From contig NZ_FOAZ01000014.1 of assembly GCF_900109465.1 (NCBI RefSeq), positions 62,001-126,000 of the forward strand: DNA of 64,000 nt, in the 5' to 3' direction. Shown here piece after piece: positions 26,848-35,275 of the stretch. The notes beneath the pieces are model-generated. The model made no database searches. It worked only from the letters and a program-made list of their open reading frames with translations, and was not told the origin of the DNA. How positions within the stretch are numbered: the first letter of the stretch is position 1; each line of letters begins with the position of its first letter. Origin of the DNA: Streptacidiphilus jiangxiensis (lineage in GTDB: Bacteria; Actinomycetota; Actinomycetes; Streptomycetales; Streptomycetaceae). A program made the position numbers and the translations under genes.

Positions 26848-27462
26848 GTGAACGAGCCTGCTCCACGCCCCGCCCCCGCCGCCGAGGGGCCCGCGCTGCG
26901 CGCCGGCGACGCCGACCGGGACCGCGTCGCCGCCGTGCTCGCCGACGCCCTCGCGACGGGCCATCTCGACCCGGACGAGCACGCCGAGCGCCTCGAGGCC
27001 ACCTACGCGGCCCGCACCCTGGCCCAGCTGCACCCGCTCACCGCGGACCTCGCCGTCTCCGCGACGGAGCTGCAGCCCGTGGCCCCGCCCAGCACGATGC
27101 CGGTGACGGCGCTGTTCAGCAAGGTCCGCCGGGGCGGGCAGTGGCCGGTGCCGCCGGCCAGCGTCGCCCGCGCCCGCTGGGGCAAGCTGGTGATCGACCT
27201 GCGCCACGCGGTCTTCACCCGGCGCGAGGTGGTGATCGAGGCCGACGCCTTCTTCGGCCTGGTCGAGCTGGTCCTGCCGGCGCACGTCCGCGTCTACGAC
27301 GAGGGCGGTGCCCTGTTCGGCAAGAGGGCGCTGCCGTCCGCGGCCCTGGACGAGACGCAGGCGGACGGACCGGTGCTGCGCGTCACCGGTCGGGCCGTCT
27401 TCGGTCAGGTCCGGATACGCCGTGCGGGCGACGCGCGCTACCCCTGGCGGGAGTGGCGCTGA
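26848..27462 (+). CDS. DUF1707 domain protein with LiaF-like C-terminus
   Basis: 204 residues, no clear membrane segment. The DUF1707 domain occupies about residues 18-68 (LRAGDADRDRVAAVLADALATG, HLDPDEHAERLEATYAARTL). The C-terminal half is a beta-rich domain (VVIEADAFFGLVELVLPAHV, VLRVTGRAVFGQVRIRR) like the cell-wall-active-antibiotics-response (LiaF/DUF2154) fold. Start GTG 26848, AGGAG 11 nt upstream. Such proteins are abundant in actinobacteria and their role is unclear; the LiaF-like part suggests envelope-stress sensing. Convergent with the ECF sigma gene, 18 bp apart. Confidence 0.82.
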   Translation: MNEPAPRPAPAAEGPALRAGDADRDRVAAVLADALATGHLDPDEHAERLEATYAARTLAQLHPLTADLAVSATELQPVAPPSTMPVTALFSKVRRGGQWPVPPASVARARWGKLVIDLRHAVFTRREVVIEADAFFGLVELVLPAHVRVYDEGGALFGKRALPSAALDETQADGPVLRVTGRAVFGQVRIRRAGDARYPWREWR

Positions 27463-27480
27463 CGTCCACCGGGCGGCCAC

Positions 27481-28404
27481 TCAGCGCGTGCCGATGTCGT
27501 GCCTGGTGCCGTCCGCGACGGCACGGAGCTTGTCGGGGTTGGCGACGTTGTGGATCGTCACGATCCGGCCCTCGGCGTCGAAGTCGAAGGTGACGGTGGC
27601 GACCACCCGGTCCGGTCCGCTGAACAGCAGGCCGGGGGCACCGTTGATCTCGACCAGCTCGGCCCTCATGTCGGCCGGTTCGATGCCCTGGTAGGTCACC
27701 GTACCGATGGCCGCGAACCAGCCGGCGACGGTCGTCGCCCCGACGACCGGGCGCAGCGCCTGGCGGACCTTGCCACCTCCGTCGGTCCACAGGGTGACGT
27801 CCGGGGAGAGCAGCTCCATCAGCGCGTTGACGTCTCCGCCGGACGAGGCCGCAAAGAACCGCTCGGTGGCCTGCCGCTGCTGCGCCCGGTCGGCCTCGAA
27901 GCGGGGACGGCGCGCCTGCACGTGCGCGCGGGCCCGGTGGCCCGCCTGGCGAACGGCCGGCTCGGAACGCTCCACCATCTCGGCGATCTCGCCGTATCCG
28001 AAGGCGAAGACCTCCTTCAGCACGAACACCGCCCGCTCCAACGGGCTGAGCGTCTCCAGCACCACCAGCAGCGCCATCGACACCGACTCGCCGGCCAGCG
28101 CGGTCTCGGACGCGTCGCCGCCGGTGAGGATCGGCTCCGGCAGCCACGGCCCGACGTAGGTCTCCCGCTTGTGCCGGGCCGAGCGCAGCCGCTCCAACGC
28201 CTCGTTCGAGACGATCCGGGTCAGGTACGCCTTGGGATCGGCCACCCGGGAGCGGTCCGCGGCGGACCACTTGAGCCAGGCGTCCTGCACCGCGTCCTCG
28301 GCGTCGGCCGCGGTGCCGAGGACGCGGTAGGCCACGGAGAACAGCAGTCGGCGGTGCTCGTCGAAGACCTGCTGGTCGGGGTGGCCGGAGAAGAGGTCGG
28401 TCAC
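27481..28404 (-). CDS. ECF41-type RNA polymerase sigma factor (SigJ-like)
   Basis: 307 residues. Sigma region 2 (DEHRRLLFSVAYRVLGTAADAEDAVQDAWLKW, about 15-46), a WLPEP motif in the linker, sigma region 4 (LSPLERAVFVLKEVFAFGYGEIAEMV) and a C-terminal SnoaL-like domain ending with VANPDKLRAV. WLPEP and NPDKL are the hallmarks of the ECF41 group, whose C-terminal domain works as a built-in anti-sigma/activator. The start is GTG 28404, overlapping the stop of the FAD oxidoreductase (GTGA). ECF41 genes usually sit next to an oxidoreductase, carboxymuconolactone decarboxylase or epimerase gene, as here. Confidence 0.92.
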   Translation of the reverse strand: MTDLFSGHPDQQVFDEHRRLLFSVAYRVLGTAADAEDAVQDAWLKWSAADRSRVADPKAYLTRIVSNEALERLRSARHKRETYVGPWLPEPILTGGDASETALAGESVSMALLVVLETLSPLERAVFVLKEVFAFGYGEIAEMVERSEPAVRQAGHRARAHVQARRPRFEADRAQQRQATERFFAASSGGDVNALMELLSPDVTLWTDGGGKVRQALRPVVGATTVAGWFAAIGTVTYQGIEPADMRAELVEINGAPGLLFSGPDRVVATVTFDFDAEGRIVTIHNVANPDKLRAVADGTRHDIGTR

Positions 28405-29633
28405 GTGGCGCTCCGGCCCCGGTCCGTGCGGCTGTAGCGGCCGCCGTGCGGCCAGAACGCGCCCGAGGCGGGCATCTTCTTCATGCGGCCGTAGGTCGGC
28501 CAGGGCGAGGCGGTCACCGTCTCCTTGTACCGCACGGCGAGACCACCCGTCAGGACGATCCGCCGGGGCCTGTCGTCGGGCCGCGTGAACTGCACCACAG
28601 CGTCGCCCCGGCCCAGGCTGACGGGGGTGTGGTAGTAGCCGAACCGGAACGGGTTGGGCTCCTTGCCGCGCAGCGCGCGGTCGATGCCGAGCGCCGCGTG
28701 CACACCGGTCGGCATGCCGCCCTGGCAGGTGCCGTGCATGACGCCGTATCCCTGGGTGATCGCGGCGGCGTCACCGACCGCGTACACGTCGGGGTGGGAG
28801 ACCGAGCGCAGCGTCGCGTCGACGACGATCCGTCCGTGGTCGTCGACGTCCAGTCCGGCGGCGGCCGCCAGCGGCGAGACCCGCATGCCGCCCGCCCAGA
28901 GCACCGCGTCCGCGGCGAGGTTCTCCCCGTCGGCCAGGTCCACCGAGCCCGGCAGCACCTTCACGACCTCGACGCCGGCCCGGACCTGGACGCCGAGACG
29001 GTCCAGTGCGGCCCTCAGGTACGCCTTGGCCTTCGGATGCATCGTCGCCCCCGGCTCCTGCCGGCCCAGGAGCAGCACCGTCAGGTGGGGGTACCGCTCG
29101 GCGATCTCCGCGGCCGACTCGATCCCGACCAGGCCACTGCCCGCGACGACGACCGTGCCGGTCTCCCGCCGCGCCAGCCGCTCCAGCCGCTCGGCCAGCA
29201 GCTCGGCCTCCTGGGGGCTGCTGAGCGTGTACGCGTGGTCCTCCGCCCCGGGCACGGCGGCGGTGTCGGCGACCGCGCCGAGGCCGTAGACCAGCGTGTC
29301 GTACTCCAGCACCCGGTCGTCGTCGATCCGCACCGTCTTCGCGGCCGGGTCCACGGCGGTGACCCAGCCGCGCACGAACCGCGCCCCGGTGCCGTCCAGC
29401 AACTGCGTGATGCTGAGCTCGGACAGCTGCTGCCCGGTGGCCGTCATCGGCAGCCGCATCCGCTCGGTGAACCGCTCCTGCGCGTTCACCACCGTGACCT
29501 CCACGGCGCCGCGCCCCTTGTCGCGGGCGGCCAGCTGGACCGCTGCCGCCATCCCCGCGTACCCGGCCCCCAGGACCACCACGCGGTGCGCCTTCGCCGT
29601 GCCGGCCTTGCGCTGCTCCTGCTTCGCGTTCAT
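28401..29633 (-). CDS. FAD-dependent NAD(P)H oxidoreductase, NDH-2-like
   Basis: 410 residues from ATG 29633 (GAGGGG upstream). The FAD-binding Rossmann motif is VVVLGAGYAGMAAAVQLA (about 19-36), the second dinucleotide motif VVVAGSGLVGIESAAEIAE, and the FAD motif DVYAVGDAAAI. There is no disulphide CxxxxC pair. This fits the class-2 NADH dehydrogenase/AIF-like group. It is first in a two-gene operon with the ECF41 sigma factor and probably its main target. The substrate may be a quinone or a redox-stress molecule; which one is unknown. Confidence 0.88.
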   Translation of the reverse strand: MNAKQEQRKAGTAKAHRVVVLGAGYAGMAAAVQLAARDKGRGAVEVTVVNAQERFTERMRLPMTATGQQLSELSITQLLDGTGARFVRGWVTAVDPAAKTVRIDDDRVLEYDTLVYGLGAVADTAAVPGAEDHAYTLSSPQEAELLAERLERLARRETGTVVVAGSGLVGIESAAEIAERYPHLTVLLLGRQEPGATMHPKAKAYLRAALDRLGVQVRAGVEVVKVLPGSVDLADGENLAADAVLWAGGMRVSPLAAAAGLDVDDHGRIVVDATLRSVSHPDVYAVGDAAAITQGYGVMHGTCQGGMPTGVHAALGIDRALRGKEPNPFRFGYYHTPVSLGRGDAVVQFTRPDDRPRRIVLTGGLAVRYKETVTASPWPTYGRMKKMPASGAFWPHGGRYSRTDRGRSAT

Positions 29634-29679
29634 CGTTCCGTCCCCTCGTTCGCCCTGCCCCGCTTGCTGACGACCACCA

Positions 29680-29707
29680 GACGGGAGCGACGAGCCGGAA
29701 CGTGACA
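29680..29707 (-). promoter_or_regulatory. ECF41-type promoter of the oxidoreductase-sigma operon
   Basis: On the minus strand TGTCACG (29707-29701) is followed after 17 nt by CGTC (29683-29680), 47 bp before the ATG. I recall TGTCACA with a spacer of about 16 nt and CGTC as the signature of ECF41-dependent promoters, so this looks like autoregulation. The last base of the -35 block and the spacer deviate slightly. Confidence 0.6.
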
Positions 29708-29715
29708 CGGCCCGA

Positions 29716-29733
29716 ATGTGACCTGGGTCACAT
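29716..29733. promoter_or_regulatory. 18-bp perfect palindrome of Crp/FNR type
   Basis: ATGTGACCTGGGTCACAT is fully self-complementary and contains TGTGA-N6-TCACA, the classic Crp half-sites. It lies just upstream of the ECF41-type promoter and overlaps the stop of the YrhK-like gene. Confidence 0.7.
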
Positions 29734-30542
29734 CATTGTCCCCGCGCCTCCTCGGTGCGCTCGGGGAGCAGCAGGACGGAACCGACGAGAAAGCACAGGG
29801 CGCCGATCAGGGTCTGCGTGTTGGCCCGGTCGAGGTTCTTCACCTCACCGGTCACCGGGTTGATGTACCCGGCGACGGCCGAGACGCCGAAGGCGACGGA
29901 GCCGACCAGGTTGGCCAGGGTGATCCACCAGGCCCAGGTGCGCGGCCGCCAGGCGAACCAGCCGTGGCACGTCTCGTACCAGGCGAGCAGGCTGGACACC
30001 AGGAAGCAGACCGAGCCGATCGCGTCGGGGCGCCACACGTGCTGGTGCGCGGCCTGCGCGGACAGGTCGAGGACCATGGCGAGCCCGGTGCTGATGTTGA
30101 AGTAGACGGTTCCGACGAGCTGGACCGCCGTGGCCCACCAGTCGATCCGGCGGGGCTGGAGGACGAGCAGGCGCCGGTGCCGGGGGTTCTGTCCCGGGGT
30201 GGAGCTGTCCACGGCCTCCCGGTAGCAGAGGAACGAGGCCGTGGTGAAGAAGAGCGAACCGACGAAGTAGGTCACGGTGTCGCCCTGGGCGCCGACCGCG
30301 TCCGCGTAGCCGGGCACCGAGCCGATCGCGAACAGCAGCGAGCCGACCGCGAACAGCACCGCGATCCACCAGCCGCGCGCGGTCGGCGCCCACCAGGTGG
30401 ACCCCTCGGGCGGCCGCTGGTGCTTGCGGTGGTGGCGCGTCCCACGGCGGACGGTCACGCCGTCCGGGCCGACATGGTCGACGAAGGTCGCCGCCGCAGC
30501 GGCGCGCAGGGCCCGGGCGAGGCGGCCTCGGCCGGCCGTCAC
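29733..30542 (-). CDS. YrhK-like integral membrane protein
   Basis: About 269 residues with at least six hydrophobic segments in three pairs (GWWIAVLFAVGSLLFAIGSV, TYFVGSLFFTTASFLCYRE, WWATAVQLVGTVYFNIST, SVCFLVSSLLAWYE, WWITLANLVGSVAFGVSAVA, LIGALCFLVGSVLLLPE). The repeating W-W/G-S-x-x-F pattern is that of YrhK-domain proteins, tandemly repeated. I prefer GTG 30542 (AGGA upstream), which leaves 28 bp after the channel stop; a longer start at GTG 30629 would overlap the channel gene by 59 bp. Function unknown; placement behind a potassium channel suggests a membrane-physiology role. Confidence 0.7.
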   Translation of the reverse strand: MTAGRGRLARALRAAAAATFVDHVGPDGVTVRRGTRHHRKHQRPPEGSTWWAPTARGWWIAVLFAVGSLLFAIGSVPGYADAVGAQGDTVTYFVGSLFFTTASFLCYREAVDSSTPGQNPRHRRLLVLQPRRIDWWATAVQLVGTVYFNISTGLAMVLDLSAQAAHQHVWRPDAIGSVCFLVSSLLAWYETCHGWFAWRPRTWAWWITLANLVGSVAFGVSAVAGYINPVTGEVKNLDRANTQTLIGALCFLVGSVLLLPERTEEARGQ

Positions 30543-30570
30543 GGCGTCCTGTCCGGCCGGTCCGCGCGCG

Positions 30571-31155
30571 TCACTGCGGGGGCTCCGGCTCCGAGCGGCC
30601 CTGCTGGGCCCTGGCCTGCCGTTGTCCACCTCTCCGGGCCGCGTCGACGGTGATCCTCACCGCCAGCCCGAGGACCGCGAGGTCGGCGAGCATCTGACCG
30701 GTGACGACCGAACGAGCCAGCTCGGACTTGGCGGTGATGTCACCGAAGCCGACGGTGGCGAAGACCGTCACCGTGAAGTAGAGGCCGTCCGAGTGGGACA
30801 GGGGCCCGCCGAAGTTGGCCGGGGACAGCGCCGCCAGCACGACATAGGTGCTGGCGAACAGCAGCAGGAAGAAGGACACGCTGGTGGCCAGGGCCTGGAC
30901 CGCGCGCGCCGTGGGACGTCGCGATCGGACGATGATGCGCACCTGGGCGGCGACCAGGGCGACGAACCCCACCAGCCCGATGACCAGGGTGGTGATGGCG
31001 AACTGCGTGGAGGAGTGGTCCAGGGGCAGCAGGTAGTACAGGGTGCCCAGGGCGAAGATCGTGCCCGCCACCCGGACCACCATCCACGCGATCCGGCCGG
31101 AGGTGAGCCGCGCGGGGGCCTGCCCGGGCTCCGGCGCACCGCCGCTTGCGTCCAT
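30571..31155 (-). CDS. Two-TM-pore potassium channel protein
   Basis: 194 residues. Hydrophobic segments at about 24-43, 52-76 and 90-112, a pore helix, selectivity filter TVGFGD (134-139) and a final helix. This is the Ion_trans_2 fold with TVGFGD in place of TVGYGD. No RCK/TrkA-N domain is fused. The C-terminus is short and basic/Pro-rich. ATG 31155 is followed closely by the YrhK-like gene, so the two are probably co-transcribed. Likely a potassium-selective channel in the cell membrane. Confidence 0.88.
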   Translation of the reverse strand: MDASGGAPEPGQAPARLTSGRIAWMVVRVAGTIFALGTLYYLLPLDHSSTQFAITTLVIGLVGFVALVAAQVRIIVRSRRPTARAVQALATSVSFFLLLFASTYVVLAALSPANFGGPLSHSDGLYFTVTVFATVGFGDITAKSELARSVVTGQMLADLAVLGLAVRITVDAARRGGQRQARAQQGRSEPEPPQ

Positions 31156-31283
31156 GTCACCCCCTCAGCCCACGTGTCACCACACTCTGTGCTCATTTAG
31201 CCATCGGGTGGGAGGAGCCGCATCCCGTGCCGCGCGGCGCGCGACCGAAAGGGTCTCGGGAGCGGCCTTCCGCAACGACGGGA

Positions 31284-31311
31284 GCCCGCGTCGGCGGTTG
31301 CCGACGCGGGC
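31284..31311. terminator. 12-bp GC stem terminator of the sugar ABC operon
   Basis: GCCCGCGTCGGC / GCCGACGCGGGC is a perfect stem with a GGTT loop, 20 bp after the permease stop (minus strand). Confidence 0.85.
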
Positions 31312-31330
31312 CCGGGACGGACGCCGAGCG

Positions 31331-32350
31331 TCACCTCCGGGTGCGCCCGAAGTAACGTGCCCGCACCCGGTCCAGCAGGATCGCGACGCCCAGCACCGCA
31401 CCCTGCACGACCTGCTGGTCGTACGGGCTGACCTTGAGCGCGAGCAGGCCGTTGGTGATGAACTCCAGCAGGATCGCACCGGCGGCGATCCCGGCGATCC
31501 GGCCCTCGCCGCCGAAGAGGGAGACGCCGCCGACGACGGCCGCCGCGATCGCGGTGAGCTCCCAGCCGGGCCCCACCGACGGGTCGGCGACATTCATCCG
31601 GCCGATCACCAGCATCCCGACCACACCCGCCAGGACGGAGCTCGCGACGTACGTCGCCGCGATCCGACGACCGGTCGGGATGCCGGCCAGGCGGGCCGCC
31701 TCCTTGTTGCCGCCCACCGCGTAGATCTGCCGGCCCACGTACGTCCGCTCCAGGACGAACCACGCGATGACCACCGCCGCCACGAAGAACAGCGCCGGCA
31801 CCGGGACCTCGCCGATGTAGTACTGGCTCAGGTTGCTGAACAGCGGTGAGATGTTGTTGATCGGCGACCCGCTGGTGATCGCCAGCGCGAGACCCTGCGA
31901 GACCGTGTACGTCACCAGGGTGATGACGAACGGGGGGACGTTCAGCCGGGTCACCATCATGCCGTGCCACAGACCGACCAGGCCGCAGACCACCAGCGTG
32001 ACCAGGATCGCCAGCGGCGCCGGCATGCCCTGGTTCACGTTGAACCACGCTGCCAGGATGCCCGCGAGGCCCGCGAGCGCACCGACGGAGAGGTCGATGC
32101 CGCCGGTCAGGATCACCAGCGACTCGCCGATGGCGAGGATGCCGACCTGGGAGAGGTCACGGCCCATCACCTGGAGGTTGCCGACCGAGGTGTAGGTCGG
32201 GGCGTCCAGTGCGATGGCGACGAAGACCAGCACGCAGGCGATGATGACGCCCGCCTCCGGCGACTGCGCCAACCGCCGGACCAGATTGGCCCCCGCCCCG
32301 GCGCGCGGCGCGCTGCGCTCAGGTGGTGCCAGGGTGCTCTGCGCGCTCAC
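31331..32350 (-). CDS. Sugar ABC transporter permease, RbsC family
   Basis: 339 residues from GTG 32350, which overlaps the ATPase stop (GTGA). Eight to ten hydrophobic segments; the family blocks GILAIGESLVILTGGIDLSVGALAGL and TYVGRQIYAVGGNKEAARLAGI (the ATPase contact loop) and ELTAIAAAVVGGVSLFGGEGRI are all present. It forms the channel of a CUT2 (ribose/galactose-type) importer with the two genes upstream. No catabolic enzyme lies in the operon, so the sugar cannot be named. Confidence 0.92.
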   Translation of the reverse strand: MSAQSTLAPPERSAPRAGAGANLVRRLAQSPEAGVIIACVLVFVAIALDAPTYTSVGNLQVMGRDLSQVGILAIGESLVILTGGIDLSVGALAGLAGILAAWFNVNQGMPAPLAILVTLVVCGLVGLWHGMMVTRLNVPPFVITLVTYTVSQGLALAITSGSPINNISPLFSNLSQYYIGEVPVPALFFVAAVVIAWFVLERTYVGRQIYAVGGNKEAARLAGIPTGRRIAATYVASSVLAGVVGMLVIGRMNVADPSVGPGWELTAIAAAVVGGVSLFGGEGRIAGIAAGAILLEFITNGLLALKVSPYDQQVVQGAVLGVAILLDRVRARYFGRTRR

Positions 32351-33921
32351 GTGCTCGCTCCGTTCGTCATCACTTCTTCCTCGGTGTGGCGCACCGCCGT
32401 TCCCGCCGCGGCGGTCATGATGCGCTCCTTGGTGCAGTCGGCGCGGTCCAGGACCGCGACGATCCGGCCGTGGTTCATCACCGCGATGCGGTGGCAGATC
32501 CACAGCAGCTCCTCCAGCTCCGAGGAGGCCACCAGCACCCCCGTCCCGCCCTCCGCCGCGCGGTCGATCAGCGCGTAGATCTCCGCCTTCGCGCCCACGT
32601 CCACACCGCGCGTCGGCTCGTCGAGCAGCAGCAGTCGCGGCTCCGCCGCGAACGCCCGCCCGAAGATCGCGCGCTGCTGGTTGCCGCCGGAGAGCGAGCC
32701 GACGGGCTGCTCGACCGACTGCATGCGGACGTTGACGTTCTCGGTGATCCGCCGCGCCTCCGCTCGCTCGCGGCGCGGACCGAGCAGGCCGCCCGGCCCG
32801 CTGATCCGCTTGAGCACCGAGACCACCACGTTGGCCCGGATCGAGGCGAACAGGACCAGCGACTGTTCCTTGCGGTCCTCCGGGATCAGCGCGATCCCGG
32901 CCGCCACCCCGTCGCCGGGGCCCTTGGGTGCGTAGGGCTCGCCACCGACGCGCATGGACCCGCCCGTGGCGGGCTGCGCGCCCGCGACGGTGTGGACCAG
33001 GCGACTGCGACCGGAGCCCATCAGCCCGGCCACGCCCAGGATCTCCCCCGCGCGCAGCGCCAGGTCCACCGGGCCGAGGCCGTCGGCGGTGAGGCCCTGA
33101 ACCTCCAGCAGCACCGGACTGTCGGGGGGTGGCGTCCGCGGCTCGTCGTGGGCGACCTCGCCGCCGACCATCTCCCGGATCAGCCTCTCCTCGTCGGCCT
33201 CCTCCGGCGTCAGGTCGGCGACCAGCCGGCCGTTGCGCAGTACCAGGACGCGGTCGCTGACCGCCCGCACCTCGTCGAGCCGGTGTCCGATGAAGAGCAC
33301 CGTGCCGCCGTTGTCGGCCAGTTGGCGGGCGAGGCCGAGCACCATCTCGGCCTCGACCGGCCCGAGGGAGGAGGTGGGCTCGTCGAGGATCAGCAGCTTG
33401 GGGTCGCGCCCCCAGGCCTTGGCGATCTCGATCATCTGCCGGGTCGGCACCGGCAGCGTCCGCACCTCGCGGCCGACCGGGATCGCCTCGGGGGAGAGGC
33501 CGATCCGCGTCAGCATCGCGGCGGCCTCGGCCCGCTGCGCCGCCCGGTCCACCAGGACCCGGCGCCGCGACGCGCGCGGCCGTCGCCCGAGCAGCAGGTT
33601 CTCCGCCACGGAGAGCTGTCCGACCAGCGGGAACTCCTGGGACACCAGCGCGACACCGAGTTGCTGCGCCGCCTCGGTGGAGCCCGGGACGAGCGGGCGG
33701 CCGTCGATCTCGACCTCACCGCCGTCCCGGTGCACCGAACCGGAAAGCGTCCCCATCAGCGTGGACTTGCCGGCACCGTTCTCCCCCACGACACCGACCA
33801 CCTGGCCGGCGTAGAGGTCGAGCTCGGGCAGGTCCAGCACGCGGACGGGTCCGTAGGACTTGTGCACCCCCCGGAGCCGCGCGAGGACCGCGCGGCCGGG
33901 GGCGTTCTCCGCCGTCGTCAT
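32347..33921 (-). CDS. Sugar ABC transporter ATPase, RbsA/MglA type (two NBDs)
   Basis: 524 residues with two nucleotide-binding domains, as is normal for CUT2. NBD1: Walker A GENGAGKST (about 47-55), Walker B LLILDEPTSSL. NBD2: degenerate Walker A GLMGSGRS, signature LSGGNQQRAIFGRA, Walker B LLLLDEPTRGVDVGAKAEI. The loss of the Walker A Lys in NBD2 is usual in this family. Start ATG 33921. It couples to the permease by a 4-bp overlap. Confidence 0.94.
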   Translation of the reverse strand: MTTAENAPGRAVLARLRGVHKSYGPVRVLDLPELDLYAGQVVGVVGENGAGKSTLMGTLSGSVHRDGGEVEIDGRPLVPGSTEAAQQLGVALVSQEFPLVGQLSVAENLLLGRRPRASRRRVLVDRAAQRAEAAAMLTRIGLSPEAIPVGREVRTLPVPTRQMIEIAKAWGRDPKLLILDEPTSSLGPVEAEMVLGLARQLADNGGTVLFIGHRLDEVRAVSDRVLVLRNGRLVADLTPEEADEERLIREMVGGEVAHDEPRTPPPDSPVLLEVQGLTADGLGPVDLALRAGEILGVAGLMGSGRSRLVHTVAGAQPATGGSMRVGGEPYAPKGPGDGVAAGIALIPEDRKEQSLVLFASIRANVVVSVLKRISGPGGLLGPRRERAEARRITENVNVRMQSVEQPVGSLSGGNQQRAIFGRAFAAEPRLLLLDEPTRGVDVGAKAEIYALIDRAAEGGTGVLVASSELEELLWICHRIAVMNHGRIVAVLDRADCTKERIMTAAAGTAVRHTEEEVMTNGAST

Positions 33922-33968
33922 GTCGGCTCCGTCATCTCGGCTCCGTCATCTCTGTTCGGGCCTCACCC

Positions 33969-35114
33969 TCAGCCGATGCCGAGCTGGGACTGGAGGGACT
34001 GGTAGGCGCTCAGGTCGGACTGGGTGACCAGACCGACACCCGAGCTGAGCGTCGAACCGTCCTGGTCGAGGTAGGGCTTGACGATGGCCATCGTGGCGTC
34101 CTTGCCGAGCACCTTCTCCGCGGCCAGGAGGTAGGCGCCGGTGTATCCCTGCTGGTAGGGCATCTGCACGACCGTGCCGGAGATGGTGCCGGACTTGATG
34201 AACTGCAGGGTCTGCGCGTCGGAGTCGTCGGAGACGATGTGCACCGAGGCGGTCTTGCCCGCCGAGGTGACCGCCTGCGCCAGCGCCGGGCCGTCGTAGG
34301 AGTAGACGCCGTAGAGGCCGTTGACGTCCGGGTTGTTGGCGAGGATGGTCTCCGCGTCGGAGGTGGCAGTGCTCGCGGAGAGGTTGTCGTTGACCTTCTG
34401 CGCGATGGTGATGCTGGTGCCCTTGAGCGCGTCCTCGAAGCCCTGGATGCGCTGGGTGGCGTTGGACGCGGTCAGCGAGCCGACGAGGACCGCCACCTTG
34501 CCGTTGCCGCCGAGCACCTGCTTCATGGCGGTGCCCGCCTGGAATCCGGCCTGGTAGTTGGGTGTGCCGAGGTAGAGCGAGGCGGCGTCGGTGCCGGGCA
34601 GTGGGGAGTCGATCGCCAGCACGTCGACGCCGTTCTGGACATCGGTGTGGATGGTGCCGGCCGCCGAGGTGGGGTCGATCGCGGAGATGGAGTAGCCGGT
34701 GACGCCCTGCGAACGCAGCGTCTCCAGCTCCGAGTTCTGCTCGGTCAGCTTGCCGTTCGGCGGGGCGAAGTAGGTGCACTTGCCGGAGGAGATGCCGAGG
34801 TCGGAGCAGCCCTTGAGGAAGCCGACCTGGCCCGCCTTCCAGTAGTCCGCCGCCACGTTGACGACCATGGCGATGTCGACCTTGGACAGGTCCTTGCCCG
34901 CCAGCGCCGACTTGAGCGCGGCGTCGAGCTTGGCGAGGTTGTCCTGGTTGAACGTCACCGAGCCGGAGAGCTGGACGGCGGCCGGCGCGGAGCCGCCGCC
35001 GGACGTGGCGGGAGCGGCGGACCCGCCCGGGCTCTTGGAGCAGGCGGCGGCCGACAGCGCGACAAGGGCGGCGAGCGCGACGGCGGTGGTGCGAGATCTG
35101 GCCGAGCCGATCAT
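33969..35114 (-). CDS. Sugar-binding lipoprotein, periplasmic-binding type 4
   Basis: 381 residues. Lipobox ALSAAAC with Cys25 and a Ser/Gly/Pro linker. The binding fold shows VDIAMVVNVAADYWKAGQVGF, LRSQGVTGYSISAIDP, DVLAIDSPLPGTDAASLYLGTPNYQAG, KVAVLVGSLTASNATQRIQGFEDAL, NPDVNGLYGVYSYDGPALAQAV and VVQMPYQQGYTGAYLLAAEKVL, the RbsB pattern. It is first gene after the LacI regulator, with an operator 53 bp upstream of its start. The ligand is probably a monosaccharide. Confidence 0.92.
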   Translation of the reverse strand: MIGSARSRTTAVALAALVALSAAACSKSPGGSAAPATSGGGSAPAAVQLSGSVTFNQDNLAKLDAALKSALAGKDLSKVDIAMVVNVAADYWKAGQVGFLKGCSDLGISSGKCTYFAPPNGKLTEQNSELETLRSQGVTGYSISAIDPTSAAGTIHTDVQNGVDVLAIDSPLPGTDAASLYLGTPNYQAGFQAGTAMKQVLGGNGKVAVLVGSLTASNATQRIQGFEDALKGTSITIAQKVNDNLSASTATSDAETILANNPDVNGLYGVYSYDGPALAQAVTSAGKTASVHIVSDDSDAQTLQFIKSGTISGTVVQMPYQQGYTGAYLLAAEKVLGKDATMAIVKPYLDQDGSTLSSGVGLVTQSDLSAYQSLQSQLGIG

Positions 35115-35166
35115 CTTCGATCGATTCCTTCCTGACGGTGGTGGTTGGTGGTGCCTCTCACGGAAA

Positions 35167-35180
35167 TGTGATCGCTAACA
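35167..35180. promoter_or_regulatory. LacI operator copy 1, binding-protein promoter
   Basis: TGTGATCGCTAACA; the reverse complement TGTTAGCGATCACA matches the perfect palindrome at 36537 in the first eight bases. It lies 53 bp upstream of the binding-protein start, fitting repression of the importer. Confidence 0.65.
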
Positions 35181-35275
35181 ATTCGCCATCATCCAGGTCG
35201 CGAAGGACTGTTGAACGATGTCGTGCCGGTGTGGTCAGGGTCGGCCAAGTACGGCCGAAGGCGGCCGAGTTGCGG

